A program made the position numbers and the translations under genes. From Nocardia wallacei (GTDB lineage Bacteria; Actinomycetota; Actinomycetes; Mycobacteriales; Mycobacteriaceae), in the NCBI RefSeq assembly GCF_014466955.1, contig NZ_AP023396.1:6262001-6326000 (forward strand): DNA of 64,000 bases, given 5' to 3'. A model generated the notes under the pieces. The model ran no database searches, was not told where the DNA came from, and was given only the letters and a program-made list of their open reading frames with translations. Shown piece after piece: positions 18,242-26,995 of the stretch (positions are counted from its first letter, which is position 1; each line of letters begins with the position of its first letter).

Positions 18242-18883
18242 GTGGCTACGAAGCAGGGCGCCAAGGCCAGGCGCCACTACGGCGGTCGCACCGCCGAAGA
18301 GCGGGCCGGACAACGACGGGAACGACTGTTGCGGGCCGCGCTCGAGTTATTCGGCACCCAGGGGTATTCGGCCACCAGCATCGAGCAGTTGTGTTCCGCG
18401 GCAAGCATTTCCACGCGCAGTTTCTACGAGGAGATGAGCAGCCGGGAGCAGCTGCTGATCGCACTGGCCGACGACATCATCGGCCGCGCGGTCGCCGCCG
18501 CGCTGGCCGAGATCGAGGCGGCCGACGAGCTGCCCATCGCCGAGCGGATCGCCCGGGGAGTCCGCGTCTATCTCCAGATCACCTGTCGCACACCCGCTTC
18601 CGCGCGGGTGTGCTACATCGAGGTGGTCGGGGTCAGCGATGCCGTGGAGCGGTGGCGGGCCGGGTGGCGGACTCGTTTCCGTGAGCTGCTGCAGGACGAG
18701 GCCGAACGCGCGGTGTCGCGTGGCGAGGCCCGGCGGCGGGACTACCGGCTGTTCGCGATCGCGGTGATCGGCGCGGTGAACTCGATGGCCCAGGAACTCG
18801 CCCGCCACGAGCCGGAATCGCCGCTGACGCCGGACGATATCTGCGACGAGATCAGCGCGCTGGTGCTGGCCGGGATCGCCTGA
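18242..18883 (+). CDS. TetR-family transcriptional regulator
   Basis: The 213-residue protein starts at a GTG. Its N-terminal HTH reads RLLRAALELFGTQGYSATSIEQLCSAASISTRSFYEEMSSREQLL, the TetR signature. The C-terminal ligand domain is not assignable. It stands alone between proS and a convergent cupin gene, so its target is unclear. Confidence 0.88.
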   Translation: MATKQGAKARRHYGGRTAEERAGQRRERLLRAALELFGTQGYSATSIEQLCSAASISTRSFYEEMSSREQLLIALADDIIGRAVAAALAEIEAADELPIAERIARGVRVYLQITCRTPASARVCYIEVVGVSDAVERWRAGWRTRFRELLQDEAERAVSRGEARRRDYRLFAIAVIGAVNSMAQELARHEPESPLTPDDICDEISALVLAGIA

Positions 18884-18895
18884 GCCCCTGCGACT

Positions 18896-19270
18896 TCAGC
18901 TGACCCAGGGCGGGGTGAACCGGCTGACGTCGGCGAGTTCGCCGGAGAATCCGACCGGCACGCTCACCATCAGCACGGCCGGTGACTCGCCGGGGTTGTC
19001 GACCCGGATGCGAGCGCCGCCCGGCACGACGGCGGCGTCACCGGCCGACAACCGTTCGGGCACCTCGTCGATCGCGAGCACGATCTCGCCCGCCAGCATC
19101 ACGAACACCTCCTCCCCCAGCACGCGATGCGGTGCTCCAGCGGTGCCGGGAGCCACCTCGAGCCGCCAGACGCACAGCTCGGTGCTGCCGGTGCCGGGCC
19201 GGGCGTAGGAAATGAAGCGGGCGTTGTGCATTTCGTGGACATCGGCCTCGGCGGCACGGACGACGGGCAT
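18896..19270 (-). CDS. Cupin-domain protein
   Basis: The 124-residue protein is a single small beta-barrel of the cupin superfamily. GEEVFVMLAGEIVLAIDE forms motif 1 and PGGARIRVDNPGESPAVLM motif 2. The family binds a metal or small ligand and acts as an enzyme or sensor, but the substrate is unknown. The divergent MarR gene at 19351 shares an 80-bp region with a perfect palindrome, making it the likely regulator. Confidence 0.8.
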   Translation of the reverse strand: MPVVRAAEADVHEMHNARFISYARPGTGSTELCVWRLEVAPGTAGAPHRVLGEEVFVMLAGEIVLAIDEVPERLSAGDAAVVPGGARIRVDNPGESPAVLMVSVPVGFSGELADVSRFTPPWVS

Positions 19271-19296
19271 CGGACATCTCCTCTTTTGTCAAGTTT

Positions 19297-19314
19297 CTTG
19301 ACTATATAGTCAAG
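19297..19314. promoter_or_regulatory. 18-bp perfect palindromic operator between cupin and MarR genes
   Basis: CTTGACTATATAGTCAAG is a perfect palindrome in the divergent promoter region. Extra GTCAAG half-sites lie at 19288-19293 and near 19330. MarR dimers bind such sites, so autoregulation plus control of the cupin gene is likely. Confidence 0.65.
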
Positions 19315-19350
19315 CTACTTGTCTTATCTGTCAAGTGCCAAGATGCAACC

Positions 19351-19809
19351 ATGCCGACCCGCGCCGCCGCGCCCGCCCAGGACCTGCCCATGCTGCTGCT
19401 CGCGGCCGCCGCGGAGGTCACCGACGCCGTGCACGCCGCGGTGGCCGCGGCCGGTTTCGACGATGTGCGCCCCACCCACGGATTCGCCTTCGCCCGCATG
19501 GCGCCCCACGGCGCGACGGTCGGCGAGATCGCCGAACACCTCGGCGTCACCAAGCAGGCCGCCAGCCAGCTGGTCGAGGAATTGGTGAACAAGGGCTACG
19601 CCCAACGCAATCCGCATCCACGCGACGCCCGCTCCCGGCTCATCACCCTCACCCCGCGCGGGTGGGCGGCGACCCGGGCCGCCGACGCCGCGGCCGCCGA
19701 ATTCACCGCGCGATGGGAAGCCGCCCTCGGCCGCGAGCGAACGGCCGGGCTGCGCGAGGCGCTCGCGCGAGTGGTCGCGCCGGGCAGAGTCCGGCCCTCG
19801 GCGTGGTGA
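19351..19809 (+). CDS. MarR-family transcriptional regulator
   Basis: The 152-residue winged-helix protein has the recognition region ATVGEIAEHLGVTKQAASQLVEELVNKGYAQRNPHPRDARS and the wing SRLITLTPRGW, as in MarR proteins. It is divergent from the cupin gene with a palindromic operator between them. The likely role is ligand-relieved repression of both genes; the ligand is unknown. Confidence 0.85.
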   Translation: MPTRAAAPAQDLPMLLLAAAAEVTDAVHAAVAAAGFDDVRPTHGFAFARMAPHGATVGEIAEHLGVTKQAASQLVEELVNKGYAQRNPHPRDARSRLITLTPRGWAATRAADAAAAEFTARWEAALGRERTAGLREALARVVAPGRVRPSAW

Positions 19810-19852
19810 GCGACTAGGCTCGACGCCACCGTCCCCGCGATACGAGTCCGCC

Positions 19853-20185
19853 ATGCCCGACTACGCACACACCGACCACGCCGCCAAGGGCCGCGCCGAC
19901 AAGGCCCGCCGCCTCGCGGCCTATCTCTGGCAGCGCGACATCACCGGCGCCGACCTGCTCGCCCTCCCCGCCGCGACCCGGCGCAAACTCGCCCGCGCGG
20001 CCGACACCAATCCGCCGAGCACCGACGAGACCTGGGCCATGGTCGCGCGCCTGCTCGACGAGAAAGACGACTGGGCCGCCCGCCACCCTGGGCACCCCGC
20101 GGCACGCCGATCACACCGCGACGAGAAGATCCTGTGGGTGAAGCCGCCGGTGAAGCCGTGGACCGCGCCCGGCCCGGGGTCTTGA
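19853..20185 (+). CDS. Conserved hypothetical protein
   Basis: The 110-residue basic protein has the helical start KGRADKARRLAAYLWQRDITGADLLALPAATRRKLARAA, then TWAMVARLLDEKDDWAARHPGHP. The first half resembles a small helical DNA- or RNA-associated domain, but I cannot name a family. The gene is nine bases before the crotonase gene and on the same strand, so they may be co-transcribed. Confidence 0.6.
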   Translation: MPDYAHTDHAAKGRADKARRLAAYLWQRDITGADLLALPAATRRKLARAADTNPPSTDETWAMVARLLDEKDDWAARHPGHPAARRSHRDEKILWVKPPVKPWTAPGPGS

Positions 20186-20194
20186 CAGCAAGAA

Positions 20195-21259
20195 ATGAAC
20201 AAGGGTTCACTCCTTGATGTGGCACCCGACTACGAACAGCATTCCGGCACCCGCCCCGCGGCCTGGCGCGACGACGCGACCAGCGGCGACGACTCGCCCT
20301 ACGCCGGCCTTCCCGCGCCGGAGGCCGATATCGCCTACCGCACGCTGACCTACGAGGTGACCGGCCGCATCGCGCGGATCACCTTCGATCGGCCCGAACA
20401 CGGCAACGCGATCACCGCCGACACCCCGATCGAGCTGGCACACGCGGTCGAGCGAGCGGATCTGGACCCGCGCGTACACGTCATGGTGGTGTCGGGCCGC
20501 GGCAAGGGCTTCTGCGGCGGCTACGATCTGTCGATCTTCGCCGAGGGCGGATTCTCCCCCACCGGCGCGGCTCAGCCCACCACGGGCACGGTGGTCGATC
20601 CCGCCGTACAGGCCCGCAACCACAATCCTTGGGGCACTTGGGATCCCATGGTCGACTACCAGATGATGAGTCGGTTCAACCGCGGTTTCGCCAGCCTGCT
20701 GCACGCCAACAAGCCGGTCGTGGCGAAACTGCACGGCTTCGCCGTGGCCGGGGGCACCGATATCGCCCTGTTCGCGGACCAGATCATCTGCGCCGACGAC
20801 ACCAAGATCGGCTACCCGCCCACCCGCGTGTGGGGCATCCCCGCCGCGGGCATGTGGGCGCATCGTCTCGGCGATCAGCGCGCCAAGCGGCTGCTGTTCA
20901 CCGGCGACTGCCTGACCGGCAAGCAGGCCGTCGAATGGGGCCTGGCGGTCGAGTCCTGTCCCGCCGCGGAACTCGACGAGCGCACCGAGCAACTGCTGCA
21001 ACGAATCTCGCAGGTGCCGATCAACCAGCTGATCATGGCGAAGCTGGCGCTCAACAGCGCGCTGCTGGCGCAGGGCGTGACGAACTCGGGCATGGTCAGC
21101 ACGGTCTTCGACGGCATCTCCCGTCACACCCGCGAGGGCTACGCGTTCCAATTGCGCTCGGCCACCGTGGGTTTCCGCGAGGCCGTGCGCGAGCGCGACG
21201 AGCCGTTCGGGGACTGGAAGCGGGCACAGTTCGAGAAGGGTTCGGGCGCAGAAGAATAG
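20195..21259 (+). CDS. Crotonase-fold (enoyl-CoA hydratase/isomerase-like) protein
   Basis: The 354-residue protein has crotonase oxyanion-hole segments VSGRGKGFCGGYDLS and KLHGFAVAGGTDIALF. The usual two catalytic glutamates of hydratases are not in place: the second loop reads GGTDIAL (Asp) and the following one PPTRVWGIPAAG. It may therefore catalyse another crotonase-type reaction, such as isomerisation or hydrolysis, or act on an unusual acyl-CoA. A long N-terminal extension of about 50 residues and an insert near residues 115-150 make it longer than the usual 260 residues. Confidence 0.82.
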   Translation: MNKGSLLDVAPDYEQHSGTRPAAWRDDATSGDDSPYAGLPAPEADIAYRTLTYEVTGRIARITFDRPEHGNAITADTPIELAHAVERADLDPRVHVMVVSGRGKGFCGGYDLSIFAEGGFSPTGAAQPTTGTVVDPAVQARNHNPWGTWDPMVDYQMMSRFNRGFASLLHANKPVVAKLHGFAVAGGTDIALFADQIICADDTKIGYPPTRVWGIPAAGMWAHRLGDQRAKRLLFTGDCLTGKQAVEWGLAVESCPAAELDERTEQLLQRISQVPINQLIMAKLALNSALLAQGVTNSGMVSTVFDGISRHTREGYAFQLRSATVGFREAVRERDEPFGDWKRAQFEKGSGAEE

Positions 21260-21302
21260 AGTCTGTATCCCCGACCCGTACAGGACGACCGGAGAACGCC
21301 GC

Positions 21303-21770
21303 TCAGCCGAGATCGATATCCGTGCTGCGCTCAGCGCCCGCGATCACTCTCTCGGCCAGCGACCGGACCGCCTTCGCCTCGTCCTCGGTCATGTCGTCGA
21401 TGAACAGCCGCCGCACCAGCTCGACGTGGTGGGGGGCGGCCTGCTCGAGGGCGCGGCGGCCGGAATCGGTCAGCCGCACCAGGACGCCGCGCGCGTCGTC
21501 GGCGGCGGGGGTGCGCGACACCAGGCCGCGAGTGTCCATGCGGCCCAGATGCTTCGACAGGCGGCTCTTGTCCCAGCAGATCTCGGCGGCCAGCTCCTTG
21601 GCCCGCAGGCAACCGCCCGGCGCCGCCGACAATGCCACCAGAATCTCGTAGTCGGACATCGACAGCCCGTCGCGGGCCAGCCCGGCCGCCATCGCCGCGT
21701 CCAGGCGCTGCCGCATCCGGATGTACGCGGACCAAGTCGCCTGTTCCGCGTCGCCGAGCCATCGCACCAT
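21303..21770 (-). CDS. MarR-family transcriptional regulator
   Basis: The 155-residue winged-helix protein has LRAKELAAEICWDKSRLSKHLGRMDTRGLVSRTP, the MarR recognition helix and turn, with RGVLVRLTDSGRRALEQA as the wing. It is divergent from the pirin gene, with a 59-bp shared region containing GGTTG...CAACC. The pairing of MarR with pirin is frequent in actinobacteria, so it probably represses the pirin gene. Confidence 0.87.
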   Translation of the reverse strand: MVRWLGDAEQATWSAYIRMRQRLDAAMAAGLARDGLSMSDYEILVALSAAPGGCLRAKELAAEICWDKSRLSKHLGRMDTRGLVSRTPAADDARGVLVRLTDSGRRALEQAAPHHVELVRRLFIDDMTEDEAKAVRSLAERVIAGAERSTDIDLG

Positions 21771-21829
21771 GGGAATGATCCTAACCGTCGTTTGGTTGAC
21801 ATGGACACCAACCCATCGAGGAGGTCCCG

Positions 21830-22807
21830 ATGCCCGCCGTCACCGTCGACAACATCCTGGTGCTACCGCGGCTCACGCGGCCGGACGACACCGCGCGGCA
21901 GCGTCCGGTCCGCGGTATCAGCACGGCGCACCGGCAGCGCGAGGGCGCAGGATTCGAGGTGCGCCGGCCGTTCCCCAGCACGGAGCTGCGCCAGGCCGAC
22001 CCGTTCATCCTGCTGGATCAGATGGGCCCGGTCGCCTACGAGCCCTACGAGGCCAAGGGCGCGCCCTGGCATCCCCACCGCGGCTTCGAGACCGTCACCT
22101 ACATGCTCGACGGCACGATGGTGCACCACGACTCGAACGGCGGCGGCGGTGTCATCAGCGAGGGCGACACCCAGTGGATGACGGCCGGCTCCGGCATCCT
22201 GCACGACGAACTGCCCGCCGAGGAGCTGGTGATCTCCGGCGGGGTCTTCCACGGCATCCAGCTGTGGGTGAACCTGCCGCGGGCGCGGAAGATGGCGCCA
22301 CCGCGCTATCAGGACCTGCGCGCGGGCGAGCTGACGCTGGTGAGTTCGCACGACGGCGGCGCGCTGGTCCGCATCATCGCGGGCGAGATCGGCGGCTTCG
22401 CGGGCCCCGGCTCCACCTACACCCCGATCGCCTACGCGCACGCCTCCCTCAGCCCCGGCGGACGGCTGGAAACGCCGTGGCCGCAAGAGTTCTCGGCGAT
22501 GGCGTACGTGCTCGCCGGTAGCGGCACCGCGGGTGCCGACGGCCGCCCGCTCACCGAGGGACAGCTCGCGGTGTTCGGCCCCGGCGACGCGCTCACCCTG
22601 ACCGCCGACGAGGCCCAGCACACTCCGTCCGGTGCGCTGGAGGTACTGCTGCTCGGCGGCGCGCCGATCCGCGAGCCGGTGGTGCAATACGGGCCCTTCG
22701 TGATGAACTCGCGCAGCGAAATCATCGAGGCCATCGAGGATTTCGAGGCGGGCCGGATGGGGCACATTCCGGCCGAGCACGTGACCGGGCGACGACTGGG
22801 CGAGTAA
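21830..22807 (+). CDS. Pirin-family bicupin protein
   Basis: The 325-residue protein has the pirin N-terminal cupin with metal ligands in WHPHRGFETVTYMLDG (His, His) and GILHDELP (His, Glu). The C-terminal pirin domain carries VYVLAGSGTAG-like strands. Pirins bind iron and can act as quercetinase-like dioxygenases or redox sensors. The ribosome site GAGGAGGTCCCG is excellent. It is divergent from the MarR gene at 21303-21770. Confidence 0.9.
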   Translation: MPAVTVDNILVLPRLTRPDDTARQRPVRGISTAHRQREGAGFEVRRPFPSTELRQADPFILLDQMGPVAYEPYEAKGAPWHPHRGFETVTYMLDGTMVHHDSNGGGGVISEGDTQWMTAGSGILHDELPAEELVISGGVFHGIQLWVNLPRARKMAPPRYQDLRAGELTLVSSHDGGALVRIIAGEIGGFAGPGSTYTPIAYAHASLSPGGRLETPWPQEFSAMAYVLAGSGTAGADGRPLTEGQLAVFGPGDALTLTADEAQHTPSGALEVLLLGGAPIREPVVQYGPFVMNSRSEIIEAIEDFEAGRMGHIPAEHVTGRRLGE

Positions 22808-22936
22808 GCGGCTCTCGGCCGCCCAGTTGACAATCCGCCGAGCCATCAGAACAGTAGACTCCGCGGATCCCGGTCCGGCCCCTCGGGGAGTGCCGACCGG
22901 CCCGTCTCAGACGACCCATCAGACATCGAGGAATAC

Positions 22937-23251
22937 ATGAACGTTCGCAGGCTAATCGTGTCCGCCAGCGCGGGACTGATCACCCTCGCGGCCCCGATCA
23001 CGCTCTCCACCTCGGCCTCCGCCGATTCTTTCGTTCCCTCCGGCTCGGCCGGAACCGGCTCCTCCGGCATCGATGACGTCATCGGCGCCACCGGATCCTC
23101 GGGACTCGCCCAGACCGGCTCGGCCGGCGGCACTTTCAAGAACTGCGACGAGGCCCGCGCCGCGGGTCGGGCGCCGCTGTTCCGCGGCGAGCCCGGCTAC
23201 TCCCCGCACCTGGACCCCGACGGCACCGGAATGGCCTGCCCGACCGTCTGA
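22937..23251 (+). CDS. Secreted excalibur-domain protein
   Basis: The 104-residue protein has a Sec signal peptide (MNVRRLIVSASAGLITLAAP...ASA, cleavage near residue 30), a Ser/Gly linker and a C-terminal excalibur domain. FKNCDEARAAGRAPLFRGEPGY and LDPDGTGMACP give the DxDxxG-type calcium-binding loop and the paired cysteines. It is exported and probably acts in the cell envelope. A long perfect hairpin follows it. Confidence 0.9.
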   Translation: MNVRRLIVSASAGLITLAAPITLSTSASADSFVPSGSAGTGSSGIDDVIGATGSSGLAQTGSAGGTFKNCDEARAAGRAPLFRGEPGYSPHLDPDGTGMACPTV

Positions 23252-23281
23252 ACGGCTCTCAGAGCGGCATTCGCGTAAACG

Positions 23282-23320
23282 ACGACACCCGGTGTGGCAG
23301 CGTGCCACACCGGGTGTCGT
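23282..23320. terminator. Bidirectional terminator with 18-bp perfect stem
   Basis: The stem ACGACACCCGGTGTGGCA and its complement surround a GCG loop, between the excalibur gene (ends 23251) and the convergent DUF3618 gene (ends 23331). Confidence 0.85.
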
Positions 23321-23330
23321 GTGTCCGGGC

Positions 23331-23555
23331 TCAGCGGCGGAAGACCTTCACCAGCACCAGCAGCAGGACCAGCGCGCCCGCGCCGATCAGGCTGTACTTC
23401 ACCTTCGGCTCGTTGACCTTCGCGACCACGGCCTGTTTGGTGTTGTCGGCGATCCGCTGCGGGTCCGCCCGCACCGCGAGTTCGTCGAGTGTGTTCGCGA
23501 GCCGATTGCGCGCGGCTTCGATCTCCCGCTCGATGCCCTCGGTTTCCTTCGCCAC
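23331..23555 (-). CDS. DUF3618 small membrane protein
   Basis: The 74-residue protein has an N-terminal helical part (EIEAARNRLANTLDELAVRADPQRI) matching DUF3618 and a C-terminal membrane helix (YSLIGAGALVLLLVLVKVF). It starts at a GTG with CAGGAG upstream. Its position beside bcp matches the Rv2520c-Rv2521 arrangement of M. tuberculosis. Function is unknown. Confidence 0.85.
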   Translation of the reverse strand: MAKETEGIEREIEAARNRLANTLDELAVRADPQRIADNTKQAVVAKVNEPKVKYSLIGAGALVLLLVLVKVFRR

Positions 23556-23665
23556 AAGTGTCTCCTGATATTCGTCGTCGGTCGGCGTGCGTTGCTAGGG
23601 GAGGAGTCTATCCGGCGCGGGGAAGTCGTCGCCGTTGTCACCGCTGTCGATTACCGTGCTTGGAC

Positions 23666-24136
23666 ATGACCGAGAACCGACTCAGTCCCGGCGACACCGC
23701 GCCGGAATTCACCCTCCCCGACGCCGACGGCAAGGAGGTGTCCCTCGCCGACTACCGCGGCCGGAAGGTGATCGTCTACTTCTACCCCGCCGCGAGCACG
23801 CCGGGCTGCACCAAGCAGGCCTGCGACTTCCGCGACAATCTCGCCGAACTCGGCGGCGCGGGCATCGACGTCATCGGCATCTCCCCCGACAAGCCGGCCA
23901 AGCTGGCCAAGTTCCGCGACAACGAGAAGCTCACCTTCCCGCTGCTGTCCGACCCCGACCGCGAGGTGCTCACCGCCTGGGGCGCTTTTGGCGAGAAGAC
24001 CATGTACGGCAAGAAGATCACCGGGGTGCTGCGCTCCACCTTCCTGGTCGACGAGGACGGCAAGATCGCGCTCGCCCAGTACAACGTGCGCGCCACCGGC
24101 CACGTGGCGAAGCTCCGCCGCGATCTGTCGGTGTAG
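23666..24136 (+). CDS. bcp: Thioredoxin-dependent thiol peroxidase (BCP/peroxiredoxin Q)
   Basis: The 156-residue peroxiredoxin reduces hydroperoxides using thioredoxin. The active site FYPAASTPGCTKQACDFRD holds the peroxidatic Cys and a second Cys five residues later, as in the PrxQ class. The ATG at 23666 gives the family N-terminus (LSPGDTAPEFTLPDADG). Note the alanine after YP where many relatives have Lys or Arg. Confidence 0.95.
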   Translation: MTENRLSPGDTAPEFTLPDADGKEVSLADYRGRKVIVYFYPAASTPGCTKQACDFRDNLAELGGAGIDVIGISPDKPAKLAKFRDNEKLTFPLLSDPDREVLTAWGAFGEKTMYGKKITGVLRSTFLVDEDGKIALAQYNVRATGHVAKLRRDLSV

Positions 24137-24147
24137 TCCGCCGCTGC

Positions 24148-24190
24148 CGACGAAACGGCCCGGGACATGCTGTCCCGGGCCGTTTCGTCG
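24148..24190. terminator. Bidirectional terminator with 20-bp perfect stem
   Basis: The arms CGACGAAACGGCCCGGGACA and its complement surround a TGC loop, between the bcp stop (24136) and the convergent gene ending at 24192. Confidence 0.88.
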
Positions 24191-24191
24191 T

Positions 24192-25457
24192 TCAGACGCG
24201 CGGCATCATCTGGGCCGCCCACTGGACCATCATGCGCCAGTGGTTGTCCCACCACTTGCCGAATTCCGCGGTGCCGAACTGCGGCGGCGCGGCCTCGCCC
24301 GGGAACAGCAGCGAGCCGTTGGGGGCGCCGACCGGGACGGTGGGGGCCGGGATCACCGAGGACGGGCCCGTGGCCGCCGGTTCCGCGTCGGAGTGGTGCA
24401 GCAGCGTCTGGGGCTGTCCCTCCGAAACCTCGGAATCGGATGACTCCGAGTCGAATTGCCGTACTCCGAGGCGATCGGAATGGCGGGAGCGCCAATTGAC
24501 GGTGGCCGGGTCGACGGTGATGATCTCGGGATCCTGCTCCGAGACGGCGGATTCGTCGCTGGCTCCCCACTCGGCGCTCCGCCGCTGTGTGGGGAACGCG
24601 CGGTGGGTCTGGGCCGCTACCCGGGCATCGGTCAGCTCGGAGCCGGAGCGCGACGTGCCTGTCGCGTGGTAGGCGCCGCCGACGACCAGACCGCCCGCCA
24701 GCACGCTCGCCGCCGCGAACACGGCTGTGGCGCCGCGCGAGACCCGGGCGCGGGCCTCGCTCTCGGCACCGGCCGAGGGCGGCTGTGCCACCAGCGCGGC
24801 GCCGATCGCCGATCCGGCCGCGGCCACCTTGCACGGCACGATCGAGGCGCCGAAGCCGGCGCCCAGCGCCGAGGTGACGGCGGTATCACCGGCGGCGGAA
24901 CCGATCAGCACCACCGCGTCGGGCTCGACACCGGCGGCCTCGAACTGGTCCCACGCGGCCGTGACCGCGGGCCGCATCGTCTCGCGGGTGATCACGCCAC
25001 CCGCCGTCGTCAGACCGGCCAGCACCCGGTCGCGGCCCGGGGAGATCAGCGAGAAGCCCTGGTAGCCGGGCACCACCTCGCAGATCACCAGATGGTCGAA
25101 GCCGTCGACCCAGGTCATGGCACGGGCCAGTGCGAGATGCGCGGACTTGGCCGACACCAGCGACGCCGTGCGCCACGGGCCCGAGGCCAGGCCGGTGACG
25201 ATCGCGCGGCGCTCGGCCGCGTCGCGGTAGGTGACCGCCGCGCCGACGGCCTCGTAGTCGGCGCCGAGTTCGGCGTCGAGATCCGCCAGCGCGGTTTCGA
25301 CCGCGTGGGCCAGATCGTGTGTGCCGTCGCCGCGGATCTGCTGGGTGCGATGGTGCAGAATTCGCTCCGGCAGACTGTCCGGGCCGTTGCGCAGCGCCAC
25401 CGCCTGCACGGCGCCGCGCTCGGTGGAAACGCCGAATGTCACCACTAATCGAGCCAC
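24192..25457 (-). CDS. Membrane protein with actin/Hsp70-like (ASKHA-type) N-terminal fold
   Basis: The 421-residue protein starts at a GTG. The first 245 residues have an ASKHA-like layout (VVTFGVSTERGAVQAVAL and VVLIGSAAGDTAV followed by GASIVPCKVAAAGSAIGAA). One membrane helix follows (GATAVFAAASVLAGGLVVGGAYH, about residues 245-265), then a Ser/Glu-rich external tail of about 150 residues. The layout matches mycobacterial and nocardial conserved membrane proteins of unknown function. ATP binding is not certain. Confidence 0.65.
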   Translation of the reverse strand: MARLVVTFGVSTERGAVQAVALRNGPDSLPERILHHRTQQIRGDGTHDLAHAVETALADLDAELGADYEAVGAAVTYRDAAERRAIVTGLASGPWRTASLVSAKSAHLALARAMTWVDGFDHLVICEVVPGYQGFSLISPGRDRVLAGLTTAGGVITRETMRPAVTAAWDQFEAAGVEPDAVVLIGSAAGDTAVTSALGAGFGASIVPCKVAAAGSAIGAALVAQPPSAGAESEARARVSRGATAVFAAASVLAGGLVVGGAYHATGTSRSGSELTDARVAAQTHRAFPTQRRSAEWGASDESAVSEQDPEIITVDPATVNWRSRHSDRLGVRQFDSESSDSEVSEGQPQTLLHHSDAEPAATGPSSVIPAPTVPVGAPNGSLLFPGEAAPPQFGTAEFGKWWDNHWRMMVQWAAQMMPRV

Positions 25458-25609
25458 TACTGATCAGCCTTCCGCCTGGTCGATGGACGCTCACTCGGTT
25501 ATGTGTTCGTCACCACATCTGGTACGGATGGGTTATGAACGGCAATCAAACCGGACACACTCGGTGCCGCCGCGTGTCATCAGCGTGTCGCTACCGCTAG
25601 CCTGGTGAC

Positions 25610-26317
25610 GTGGTGGAAGCGCGCACGGCAATGAGGTCGAACCGACGTGCGGACCCCGCGTTGGAGTTGCAGGACGACCCGCGGGAACTCATGCCCCGCC
25701 GCCGCCCCACGCAGGAACGCAGCAAACGCAAGTTCGACGCCCTCCTGCAGGCATCCCGGGAACTGCTGGTGGAAGTCGGCTTCGAATCGTTCACGTGTGA
25801 AGAGGTCGCGGCCCGCGCCGAGGTCCCCATCGGCACGCTGTACCAGTTCTTCGCCAACAAGTACGTCATCGTGTGCGAACTCAACCGCCAGGATCTGGTC
25901 GCGGTCTCGCAGGAACTGGCCGACTTCCACGGCGAGATCCCGTCGATGGACTGGCTGCGCCACATGAACAAACTCGTCGACCACCTGGCCGACCTGTGGA
26001 TGACCGACCCCTCCCGCCGCGAGGTGTGGCTGGCCATGCAGTCCACCCCCTCGACCCGGGCCACCGGCGCCATCCACGAGAAGGAGTTCGCCGAAGTGGT
26101 GCAGCAGATGCTGCGCCCCTTGATGCCCCGCACGCCCCGCGCCCGCCGCTCCATGATGGCGCAGGTCCTCGTCCACGTCGTCTACTCGATGATGAACTTC
26201 TCCGTCCAGGACGGTCTGAGCCACGAGGCCGCCGTATCCGAACTCAAGCGCCTCATGGTCGCGTATCTGCTCGTGGCGGAGAAGGAGTCCCGCACGGGCG
26301 GGCAGCGCGACGAGTAG
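25610..26317 (+). CDS. TetR-family regulator next to acpS-fas
   Basis: The 235-residue protein has an N-terminal Arg-rich arm and a TetR HTH (DALLQASRELLVEVGFESFTCEEVAARAEVPIGTLYQFFANKYVIV). It converges on acpS with ten bases between them and occupies the space between bcp and acpS. Fatty-acid synthesis in this group is controlled by TetR-type regulators such as FasR. This protein could regulate the fas locus, but identity with FasR is not shown by the sequence. GTG 25610 or ATG 25631 may be the start. Confidence 0.82.
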   Translation: MVEARTAMRSNRRADPALELQDDPRELMPRRRPTQERSKRKFDALLQASRELLVEVGFESFTCEEVAARAEVPIGTLYQFFANKYVIVCELNRQDLVAVSQELADFHGEIPSMDWLRHMNKLVDHLADLWMTDPSRREVWLAMQSTPSTRATGAIHEKEFAEVVQQMLRPLMPRTPRARRSMMAQVLVHVVYSMMNFSVQDGLSHEAAVSELKRLMVAYLLVAEKESRTGGQRDE

Positions 26318-26326
26318 GCGGAGTGC

Positions 26327-26749
26327 TCAGGAGTTGATGAGGTCCGCCAGTTCGCCCGGGTCTTCCAGGACGACCATGGCGGCGGCGGTGTCGCCGTCGT
26401 GGGTGAGGGAGAGGTGGACCCGGACCCGGGGAAGGAATTCGGCGGCGAGGCCGTGCAGTTTGATGCTGGGGCGGCCCCAGGCGTCGTTGACCACCTCGAT
26501 GAGTGGGTACGGGTTGTCGCCGATCTGGGGGCTGCGGGCGAAACGTGATGAGGCCCAGGCCTTCAGGACCGCCTCCTTGGCCGCCCAGCGGGCCGCGTAG
26601 CTGCGCGCGGGGTCGGTGCCCTTGCTCTCGCAGTAGCGGCGCTCCCCCGCCGTGAAGCTCTCCCGGAGCATCGTGGTTCCGGCTCGCTTCAACTGTTCGG
26701 CGAACTCGGAAATTGTCACCAGGTCCAGCCCGATCCCCAAGATGGTCAC
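26327..26749 (-). CDS. acpS: Holo-[acyl-carrier-protein] synthase
   Basis: The 140-residue phosphopantetheinyl transferase has ILGIGLDLV near the start (Mg-binding Asp) and AARWAAKEAVLKAW with the catalytic Glu/Lys, as in AcpS. It transfers the 4'-phosphopantetheine arm to the ACP domain of FAS-I, encoded just upstream. The GTG at 26749 gives the family N-terminus. It is separated from fas by 246 bp that include a strong hairpin, so it may have its own promoter or be expressed by read-through. Confidence 0.93.
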   Translation of the reverse strand: MTILGIGLDLVTISEFAEQLKRAGTTMLRESFTAGERRYCESKGTDPARSYAARWAAKEAVLKAWASSRFARSPQIGDNPYPLIEVVNDAWGRPSIKLHGLAAEFLPRVRVHLSLTHDGDTAAAMVVLEDPGELADLINS

Positions 26750-26944
26750 AGCGTCGCAGCTCCTCAACCGTCTGTGCACCGCGGCGACCGCGTCACCGCC
26801 GTTCGTTCAATGAACTCGAACACGACGACCGCCGCTCGTGACGGCGATCACCGATCCGGCTGCAACATACCAGCGGCGCAGCCGTTCCTCACCGACAACG
26901 GGAGACGGACCGCGGGGATGTCCGCCCGCCGGGTGGCATGCGGC

Positions 26945-26980
26945 AACCGCTGCCGCGAATATGGCTGCGCGGCAGCGGTT
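26945..26980 (-). terminator. Hairpin downstream of fas
   Basis: The 13-bp stem AACCGCTGCCGCG/CGCGGCAGCGGTT (26945-26957 and 26968-26980) lies 16 bp after the fas stop and before acpS. It can end or attenuate the fas transcript. Confidence 0.6.
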
Positions 26981-26995
26981 TCCGTCGATTCGGGC

